NCBI GenBank assembly: GCA_943328365.2 | Contig: CALPZT020000135.1 | Coordinates: forward strand, 1 to 5,507 | Length of the DNA: 5,507 nt | Origin: Bifidobacterium breve | Lineage (GTDB): Bacteria > Actinomycetota > Actinomycetes > S36-B12 | Direction of reading: 5' to 3' | Shown: positions 1 through 4,823 of the stretch, piece by piece | Layout: each line of letters starts with the position of its first letter | Position numbering within the stretch: position 1 is the first letter of the stretch | Notes under the pieces: model-generated | Told to the model about the DNA's origin: nothing | The model's input: the letters and a program-made list of their open reading frames with translations, nothing else | Databases searched by the model: none | Made by a program: the position numbers and the translations under genes

Positions 1-389
1 CGATCGTTCGGGCAGCGGGAATGCCCGCCGAGTCGACGGAGGTTATCGACGTGGTGAGGGCCGCCGAACAGGGCGACACCCTTGCGAAGCAGGCGCTCGC
101 TGATGCGGGCGAATGGCTCGGCACCGGCATCGGAAACCTTGTGAATATCTTCAATCCAGAGGTGATCGTGCTCGGTGGGCACCTTGCCGATCTCCTGCCT
201 CAGGTGAGTGGAGTGCTCTTCGACCGAGTCGGGCACTCGATCCGCCCCTCCCGTGAGCAGGTGTCCGTGGTCGCCCCGGGGCTCGGCCGTGACTCAACCC
301 TTCTTGGGGCGGCTGAGGGTGTGTTCTCGACCCTTCTCGCTGACCCCCTTGGCGTCCTGTCTGGCTCCACGACACTCATCACGCGGTGA
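1..389 (+). CDS. ROK-family protein, C-terminal part (sugar-responsive regulator or sugar kinase), partial
   Basis: The reading frame is open from the left edge (first full codon at base 3) to a TGA at 387-389, giving the last 128 residues. The fragment carries the C-terminal ROK pattern: a helical stretch with GTGIGNLVNIFNPEVIVLGG, then a short helix and a terminal LLGAAEGVFSTLLADP segment. ROK proteins are either cytoplasmic sugar kinases or NagC/XylR-type repressors that bind sugars. The end resembles the actinobacterial repressors, where an alanine-rich helix finishes in a 'xxADP' element, but the diagnostic N-terminal helix-turn-helix, ATP site and zinc motif all lie outside the window, so kinase versus repressor is unresolved. 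The stop overlaps the GTG of the next gene by four bases, which suggests co-transcription with an aldose epimerase and a role in carbohydrate use. ROK membership is confident; the subtype is inference. Confidence 0.88.
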   Translation, partial: IVRAAGMPAESTEVIDVVRAAEQGDTLAKQALADAGEWLGTGIGNLVNIFNPEVIVLGGHLADLLPQVSGVLFDRVGHSIRPSREQVSVVAPGLGRDSTLLGAAEGVFSTLLADPLGVLSGSTTLITR

Positions 390-1240
390 CCGGCGCGTCG
401 ATGCAGGATCGTGTCGTTCTGCGTGCGCCGGGCGTGAGTGTCACGATCGACCTCGCGGCCGGAGGCCGAGCAGTGTCGTGGACGATCGACGATGTCGAGG
501 TAATCGGTTCGAGATCGAGCGCTCCCGTCGAATACGGCATGTACCCGATGGCGCCCTGGGCTGGACGTGTGCGCGACAACAGCCTGAGTTTCGGCGGAGC
601 TGAATACTCACTTGCGCCGAACCATGGAGTGTGGGCCCTTCACGGGACGGTCCTCGGCTCGAAGTCCCGGTTGGTGGACCAAGCTTCATCGAATGACCGT
701 TCGGTGGCGACGATCGTCACGGATCTCGGGCCGGAATGGCCGTGGGCCGGCCGGCTGACGAGCCACTGGGAGGTGGCCGCTGATGCCGTGCGCACCCGCC
801 TCACCCTCGAAGCCGAGGAGCAGTCGTTCCCCGGCGTGCTCGGGTGGCACCCATGGTTCAACAGGCGCATCGGAGCTGGTGAGCCGGCGATCTGGAGCCT
901 GACTGGTCCGCTGCTCGCGGAGCGGCTCGAGGCATTTCAGCTCTCGGGGGCCTTCGTTCCCGTTGACCTCGGCAGCCGGGCTTTTGACGATACGTTCCTC
1001 GTGGCGTCACGCGCCGCCTCGATTGAGTGGCCTGGGCAGTTGCGCATTGATATCTCGAGCTCGCACCCGTGGTTCGTCGTGTTCGATGAGCTTGCTGATT
1101 ACATATGCATCGAACCGCAGAGTGGACCGCCGAATGGGATCAATGACTCGCAGGTGGCCCCGGTCACCGTCGTTGCGCCCGGTGAGCCGCTCTCGCTGGT
1201 GAACGAATGGCGGATTACCCGTGGTCAGCCTGCGGGCTGA
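386..1240 (+). CDS. Aldose 1-epimerase (galactose mutarotase-like) family protein
   Basis: The 284-residue product is close to the usual length for a cytoplasmic aldose 1-epimerase, which interconverts alpha and beta anomers of sugars. Family landmarks appear in order, numbered from GTG 386: a YPMAPWAGRVRD segment (53-64) corresponding to the 'PWxNR' strand, ALHG with His86, GWHPWF with His155, FDDTF with Asp202, and a C-terminal FVVFDELADYICIEPQSGPP block with Glu243. The two histidines and the glutamate match the acid/base residues of the family. GTG 386 overlaps the upstream stop as GTGA. ATG 401 (279 residues) is a real alternative, because a GGTGA Shine-Dalgarno-like element at 385-389 lies 11 bases before it. 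Linkage to a ROK gene and a sugar-type oxidoreductase supports carbohydrate catabolism. The substrate cannot be read from the sequence; divergent members also act on sugar phosphates such as glucose 6-phosphate. The 3' end overlaps the convergent oxidoreductase gene by 26 bases. Confidence 0.9.
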   Translation: MTGASMQDRVVLRAPGVSVTIDLAAGGRAVSWTIDDVEVIGSRSSAPVEYGMYPMAPWAGRVRDNSLSFGGAEYSLAPNHGVWALHGTVLGSKSRLVDQASSNDRSVATIVTDLGPEWPWAGRLTSHWEVAADAVRTRLTLEAEEQSFPGVLGWHPWFNRRIGAGEPAIWSLTGPLLAERLEAFQLSGAFVPVDLGSRAFDDTFLVASRAASIEWPGQLRIDISSSHPWFVVFDELADYICIEPQSGPPNGINDSQVAPVTVVAPGEPLSLVNEWRITRGQPAG

Positions 1241-2303
1241 GGTGAACGGTCGCACCGGTGTCGGCCGACTGCCGTGCTGCATCGAGGACTCGCAGGTCGG
1301 CGATGACATCAGCGCACGGAACCGGGGCGGGGGTTCCGTGCAGGATTGATTCGAGCACCGCCGGGTAGAACGTATTCCAGCGACCGGCGGCCAGTTCGAT
1401 GTGCGAATCGACGAGCTCGCCACTCGTCTCCCCAACCCGCAGGTGGGCAGTGACGTCGGTCGGCTCGACACCCCAGGTCGGGCTGGAGGGCAGCAACCCG
1501 GACTTGAGGGCTGCCTCCTGCGAGTCGGACCCGCTGATGCGCACGCCGCCCGTCGTGCCGAGCAGGATGAAGCGGGGCTCGCCGAAGGCGGCAGCCTGGC
1601 TTGCGACGAGGATGCTGATCGATGAGTCGGCATGGGTGAGGATCATCTGCATGTCGTCGTTGGCGGCTCGGGGGTCGCGTACCGAGCGCGCATGAGCGGT
1701 GACAGTCGTGACTGGACCCATGAGGGCAATCGCCTGATCGACGAGGTGGGCGCCGAAGTCCAAGAGCACGCCGCCGAAGTCTTCGGGGTCGCTGGACTCA
1801 CGCCAATTTCCGTTCGGGATGGTTCGGAGCCGCTCGATCCGTGACTCGAACCGGTGGAGCCGGCCGAGTGAGCCCTGGGCGGCCAGGGCGCGCAGGGTGA
1901 GGAAGTCAGAGTCCCAGCGCCTGTTCTGAAATGGATGGACCTGGACGCCCGCCGAGGCCGCGGCGTCGAGGACGATCTGGGCCTGCGCGGCCGTGGCCGC
2001 CAGCGGCTTGTCGATGACCATGTGCAGGCCACGCCGGGCCGCTTCGAGGGCAAGGGGGACATGGGTGCGGTTCGCTGATGCGATGACGACGAGGTCGATG
2101 CCATCGAGATGCGCCCATGCCTCGTCGGACGTTGAGTGCAGTCTGACCCCGGGATGGTCAGATGCCGCCTGAGCTCGACGCTCCGGATCTCCTGTGACGA
2201 TAGCCCGCAGCGCCAGACCAGGGGTCGAGCGAATGAAGGGAGCATGGAAGACCCGGCCGGCAAGGCCGTAGCCGATGATAAGGACCCCGCGCTCATCACT
2301 CAT
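1215..2303 (-). CDS. Gfo/Idh/MocA-family NAD(P)-dependent oxidoreductase
   Basis: This 362-residue cytoplasmic enzyme has normal length for the family. An N-terminal Rossmann domain begins almost at once with VLIIGYGLAGRVFHAPFI (residues 7-24), the GxGxxG dinucleotide-binding loop. It continues through VVIASANRTHVPLALEAA (72-89) to VIDKPLA (96-102), the DKP form of the 'EKP' motif with catalytic-type Lys99. The C-terminal alpha/beta domain has NRRWDSDFLTLR (127-138), typical of the YdgJ/YhhX-like branch, and GGVLLDFGAHLVDQ (177-190) with Asp182 and His186 in the usual active-site positions. Members oxidise or reduce sugars, inositols or related polyols; the substrate is not readable here. ATG 2303 was chosen because the Rossmann strand starts six residues later. 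The frame stays open upstream to about 2543, but that extension is cysteine- and arginine-rich, unlike the family, and crosses the small RNA on the other strand. No Shine-Dalgarno sequence precedes the ATG. The 3' end overlaps the epimerase gene. Confidence 0.92.
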   Translation of the reverse strand: MSDERGVLIIGYGLAGRVFHAPFIRSTPGLALRAIVTGDPERRAQAASDHPGVRLHSTSDEAWAHLDGIDLVVIASANRTHVPLALEAARRGLHMVIDKPLAATAAQAQIVLDAAASAGVQVHPFQNRRWDSDFLTLRALAAQGSLGRLHRFESRIERLRTIPNGNWRESSDPEDFGGVLLDFGAHLVDQAIALMGPVTTVTAHARSVRDPRAANDDMQMILTHADSSISILVASQAAAFGEPRFILLGTTGGVRISGSDSQEAALKSGLLPSSPTWGVEPTDVTAHLRVGETSGELVDSHIELAAGRWNTFYPAVLESILHGTPAPVPCADVIADLRVLDAARQSADTGATVHLSPQADHG

Positions 2304-2309
2304 GCGACA

Positions 2310-2320
2310 AGTAAAGCATG
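2310..2320 (-). promoter_or_regulatory. Candidate extended -10 promoter for a leaderless oxidoreductase mRNA
   Basis: Read on the minus strand, TGC-TTTACT spans 2318 to 2310. It is an extended -10-like element (TGn plus a hexamer matching TATAAT at four of six bases). It ends six bases before ATG 2303, which would put +1 on the A of the start codon. An overlapping CATGCT (2320-2315) is an alternative hexamer that leaves a leader of about five bases. No good -35 lies at the expected distance, and the key second-position A is missing from TTTACT. The absence of any ribosome binding site agrees with a leaderless transcript, which is common in Actinobacteria. This is inference only. Confidence 0.3.
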
Positions 2321-2360
2321 TGCAGGAAATGTGACGTGCGCCGCAAATCCGCAAGAAAAG

Positions 2361-2377
2361 TGTCAACATCCCTGACA
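2361..2377. repeat. Short inverted repeat TGTCA-N7-TGACA between two divergent transcription units
   Basis: TGTCA at 2361-2365 and TGACA at 2373-2377 form perfect five-base arms around ACATCCC. On the minus strand the left arm is part of a perfect TTGACA (2366 to 2361). On the plus strand the right arm is part of CTGACA, the candidate -35 of the small RNA. The repeat could be a binding site for a dimeric regulator of both directions, or simply two back-to-back -35 boxes. Arms this short can arise by chance. The TTGACA has no matching -10 at 16-18 bases. Confidence 0.25.
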
Positions 2378-2401
2378 AACGGCGGTGCTGTGGTGCACAC
2401 T
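2372..2401 (+). promoter_or_regulatory. Candidate housekeeping-sigma promoter of the 6C RNA
   Basis: CTGACA at 2372-2377 matches the TTGACA -35 consensus at five of six bases. CACACT at 2396-2401 follows after 18 bases and keeps the A, A and T at positions 2, 4 and 6 of the -10 consensus. Transcription would then start about six or seven bases downstream, near 2407-2409, right at the first hairpin of the small RNA. The placement makes biological sense, but the -10 is weak and no start site can be confirmed from sequence. Confidence 0.4.
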
Positions 2402-2406
2402 CAGAG

Positions 2407-2489
2407 TGCTGCCCGCCCCCCGGGTAGCAGGGCCTTCGGGTCCCGAAGGCCCGCGCGACAGCCCCCCAGCCGCGCGGGCTTTCTTTTTG
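2407..2489 (+). ncRNA. 6C small RNA (actinobacterial, two hairpins with CCCCCC loops)
   Basis: Two strong hairpins each present a run of exactly six cytosines in the loop. Hairpin 1 (2407-2429) pairs TGCTGCCC with GGGTAGCA, with one G-U pair, around C6 at 2416-2421. The last hairpin (2449-2479) pairs GCCCGCGCG with CGCGCGGGC over nine perfect pairs and shows C6 at 2462-2467; a T-rich tract follows. This is the defining layout of the 6C RNA family, a conserved trans-acting small RNA found only in Actinobacteria. In mycobacteria and corynebacteria its C-rich loops are known or proposed to pair with G-rich target mRNAs. Here a further perfect ten-pair hairpin (2430-2452, GGGCCTTCGG with CCGAAGGCCC) lies between them and shares GCCC (2449-2452) with the last stem, so both cannot be fully paired at once. 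Both ends are estimates: the 5' end from the candidate promoter, the 3' end from the T tract. Confidence 0.87.
2449..2488 (+). terminator. Intrinsic terminator formed by the last 6C hairpin
   Basis: The nine-base-pair GC stem (arms 2449-2457 and 2471-2479) is followed directly by TTTCTTTTT (2480-2488), eight T in nine bases. This is a textbook rho-independent terminator for plus-strand transcription and defines the 3' end of the small RNA. On the minus strand no T tract follows the same stems, so it should not efficiently stop transcripts arriving from the L,D-transpeptidase gene. Confidence 0.88.
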
Positions 2490-2502
2490 TCGAGGAGTCG
2501 GG

Positions 2503-3261
2503 TCAGTACACGTGGACGCGCGTGCCGACACTCGCGTTGTCAAACAACTGCTGCGCCTTCGCGTAATCCCTGAGGTTCACGCATCCGTGCGAGGCTCCGT
2601 AGTAGCCATCGCGCTTGAAGTAGGCGGAGTAGTGAACCGCCTGCCCACCGTGGAAGAATAGTGAGAACGGCATGGCGGTGCGATACAGGGACGACACATG
2701 GTCGCGGCTCTTGCGGGTCACCGAGAAGGTGCCGCGCGCGGTCGCGGTCTGAGGCATGCCGAACCGAGCATCGGCCGACAGTGCGACCTTGCCGTTCGAG
2801 ACCCAGCGAACGAGTTTCTGTTCGGTGCTGATGCAGATCGACTCCTCGCCCATACAGGCCTTCGGCAGCACGTCGACCGGACCTGAGATAGCCCTGATTC
2901 GATCCCAGGTCTTTCGCGTCACGTACCGATCGATGGGGAGCCAGAACTTCTTCTGCAGGGCGGTGAGTGCCCGCTGGGTCGACGGACCGTAGGCCCCATC
3001 AAGGATTTCGTCCCTGGGAATCGAGTAGCCGAGCCATTCAAGGCGGTCGTGGAGGACCTTGATCAGTGCGCCTTGATCCCCGGGCCGAAGTGGGAAGTCG
3101 ACGGTCGGAGCAGAGGGGGCCACACTCGGGGTAGCCGTCGGTGAAGGCATCGGATTCGGCTCATCGGCCGAAGCTGTCGCAGCGCTGATCGTCAACAGCG
3201 CCGCGAGGGATGCCGCGCCAAGACTGCCGGCGACGACCCGACGAAGCGTGCGCCTGGCCAT
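2503..3261 (-). CDS. Exported L,D-transpeptidase with N-terminal peptidoglycan-binding domain
   Basis: The 252-residue precursor has an arginine-rich start (MARRTLRR), a hydrophobic stretch (about 14-31) and a likely signal peptidase site after ASA (30-32). The RRTLRR start also has a loose Tat resemblance. A Pro/Ser/Thr-rich linker (35-54) leads to a PG_binding_1-type domain (about 56-122; LRPGDQG, LDGAYGPSTQRAL). A YkuD catalytic domain follows (about 142-252) with His210 and the signature SHGCVN (224-229), where Cys227 is the nucleophile and His225 its neighbour. Such enzymes act outside the membrane, forming 3-3 cross-links in peptidoglycan or attaching other groups to it. Asn after HGCV, rather than Arg, is also seen in mycobacterial Ldt enzymes. 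Cys136 and Cys143 could form a disulfide. ATG 3261 starts two bases after the upstream stop and gives a clean signal peptide; the frame extends to 3339, but those 26 residues would spoil the signal peptide and overlap the upstream gene. Confidence 0.92.
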   Translation of the reverse strand: MARRTLRRVVAGSLGAASLAALLTISAATASADEPNPMPSPTATPSVAPSAPTVDFPLRPGDQGALIKVLHDRLEWLGYSIPRDEILDGAYGPSTQRALTALQKKFWLPIDRYVTRKTWDRIRAISGPVDVLPKACMGEESICISTEQKLVRWVSNGKVALSADARFGMPQTATARGTFSVTRKSRDHVSSLYRTAMPFSLFFHGGQAVHYSAYFKRDGYYGASHGCVNLRDYAKAQQLFDNASVGTRVHVY

Positions 3262-3263
3262 GG

Positions 3264-4814
3264 CTACGCTCGGGCCTCGAACATGCCGATCACGGCCGCG
3301 AAACCGAGCACAGAGCGAGGTGAGTAGGCGGCACGCCACAGACCGCCGTGGTTCGCCCCCTGCACGAAGAGGTCCATTGGATTGCTGAGCACCGTGCGCG
3401 GATTCGCCGCAGCCGCCGGGTTGCGCAGGTCGTGCACGAGGAGGGCTGCCATGAGCGCGGTGGAGGTCGCAGGTTCGAATACCTCGATGCCGAAGCGGCC
3501 CGCGCCCGCGTACGCCGCTGCGAGCAGCCGATTCTTCACGACAGACTGGGTGCGGGTCGGCGGGGCGAGGTTGAGTGAGACGGTCGCGCCGGACGCGCGG
3601 GCACTCAGCGCGCGCCAGCGCTGCAGGCGCTTCGCGAGGGCGTAGTTGGGCCCCTGTTGCGGAACGAGGGAGTCGTTCAGCCCAACCTCGAGCCCTTCGC
3701 TCGTGACGAGGGTCTCGGGGTTATTCGGCTGAAACTGGTTGAGCAGGCGGAGGGGCGACTGAAGGAGCCCATTCAGCCCACGGGTCTCCCAGCGCCTGCG
3801 TGACTCCTCGACCGCGCTCATCGGGACCATGAACACATCGGTCGGCGTCGCGAGGTAGGCAAGCATGACGTTGTCGCGGCGCGTGAGGAGGTCAGCAGCA
3901 ATCGCATCGGCGGCCACTGACAGAAGGACGTGAGCGGCGCCATCGGCGTACACATAGGTGCCCATCACAAGGGGCCCCGGCACTTCGTCGAGCCAGGTCC
4001 TGATCTCGGGGGCGTGCACGAGGAGGTCGGCCCCAGCGACCTCGGCTATGGCTGTGTCATCGTCATGGTGAACGAGTCCATCTGATGTGACGTGCGCATC
4101 GCCTTGCGTACCGAGGCGGATCGGCACCCGCAGTGAGCCGGCAGTGTTTCGGGTTATCTCGATGAGGCGTTGCCACGCCGCTGGCCGCGGCAGATCAACA
4201 GCGTGGACACGCGCTCCCCATCGAAGGAGGGACCTCGTCGGTGCCATCTCGGCGCCGGCACCGAGGAGCGCGATATCGACGCCGCGCAGATCAAGCCAGT
4301 CAGGGTTGTCCATGAGGGTGTGAATCGCCTCGGCGAAACTCGGTTCGGTAATCCCGTCGCGCACCCAGCGGTCGACCTGGGAGCGGAGGTCATCACCGAA
4401 GAGTCGCTTGCCCTCATACGGAACAGACAGGTCGCGCTCTGCAGCAACCCGGCCTTCGACCGTGACGGACCCGAACCCGGGCTCGGTGGCATCGTCCATC
4501 GCCGAACCCAGGGACTGCTCGTTGCCGGAACGGATGAATCGAAACCTGCGATGCGCTGACTCCAACCCGTCGCGCGAGATGGTGAGTGCGGCCTCAGGGC
4601 TTGCTGTTGCTGCCGCGATGATGTCGCGTATCGGGCGAAGGTAGCCTGATCGCCAATCGCGGGTGTGCTCGATTCGAGCGGCGAGCTCAGGGTCGACCGC
4701 GCGAGCGCTGTCGGCGAACACCGCCCGGCCCGTTGCCCCGGTGCTTCGGCGTCCGTCGCCACCCTGCGGGAAGCACACTCCGTCTCTCGCCGCAGCCCCG
4801 GATGTTGTCGACAT
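3264..4814 (-). CDS. Conserved-looking protein of unknown function with a Rossmann-like nucleotide-binding motif
   Basis: I do not recognise this 516-residue protein as a named family. It looks soluble, with no signal peptide and no clear membrane helix. The first 35 or so residues are low in complexity, so the true start may lie further in. One clear element is VDIALLGAGAEMAP (179-192), a beta strand plus GxGxxxxP loop, followed by a helix and ARVHAVDLPRP (201-211), where Asp207 ends the second strand. That is the layout of an NAD(P)- or S-adenosylmethionine-binding Rossmann fold. GADLLVHAPEIRTWL (261-275) and PLVMGTYVYADGAAHV (281-296) fit later strands. The second half (about 318-516) has YLATPTDVFMVP (320-331) and a C-terminal HGGLWRAAYSPRSVLGFAA (489-507) that look like conserved blocks but match no known active site. 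The gene sits nine bases after the decarboxylase and two before the L,D-transpeptidase, so an operon is likely. Enzyme class and substrate are unknown. Confidence 0.85.
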   Translation of the reverse strand: MSTTSGAAARDGVCFPQGGDGRRSTGATGRAVFADSARAVDPELAARIEHTRDWRSGYLRPIRDIIAAATASPEAALTISRDGLESAHRRFRFIRSGNEQSLGSAMDDATEPGFGSVTVEGRVAAERDLSVPYEGKRLFGDDLRSQVDRWVRDGITEPSFAEAIHTLMDNPDWLDLRGVDIALLGAGAEMAPTRSLLRWGARVHAVDLPRPAAWQRLIEITRNTAGSLRVPIRLGTQGDAHVTSDGLVHHDDDTAIAEVAGADLLVHAPEIRTWLDEVPGPLVMGTYVYADGAAHVLLSVAADAIAADLLTRRDNVMLAYLATPTDVFMVPMSAVEESRRRWETRGLNGLLQSPLRLLNQFQPNNPETLVTSEGLEVGLNDSLVPQQGPNYALAKRLQRWRALSARASGATVSLNLAPPTRTQSVVKNRLLAAAYAGAGRFGIEVFEPATSTALMAALLVHDLRNPAAAANPRTVLSNPMDLFVQGANHGGLWRAAYSPRSVLGFAAVIGMFEARA

Positions 4815-4823
4815 GTTCGCAGA

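Noticed and set aside
1007..1633. Minus-strand frame of 208 codons over the epimerase end and the oxidoreductase end
   Set aside because: It is a shadow of two confidently identified genes, with a translation dominated by Ser, Arg and Pro and no recognisable domain.
2304..2406. LexA/SOS box upstream of the 6C RNA
   Set aside because: 6C has been linked to DNA-damage responses in some Actinobacteria, so I looked for a GAAC-N4-GTTC-type palindrome; none is present in the spacer.
2430..2479. 6C stems as a bidirectional terminator for the minus-strand operon
   Set aside because: No T tract follows the stems on the minus strand; what follows there is GC-rich sequence of hairpin 1. Partial pausing is possible but an intrinsic terminator is not supported.
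2304..2543. Possible 80-residue N-terminal extension of the oxidoreductase, up to 2543
   Set aside because: The extension is Cys/Arg-rich, lies antisense to the 6C RNA and would overlap the transpeptidase gene. The Rossmann domain already starts properly after ATG 2303.
2318..2573. Plus-strand open frames across the central spacer (up to 82 codons)
   Set aside because: They run through the 6C hairpins and into the antisense of the transpeptidase, with low-complexity Pro/Arg-rich translations and no ribosome binding site.
3262..3339. Possible 26-residue N-terminal extension of the L,D-transpeptidase
   Set aside because: It would overlap the upstream gene by 76 bases and put a charged segment before a good signal peptide that starts cleanly at ATG 3261.
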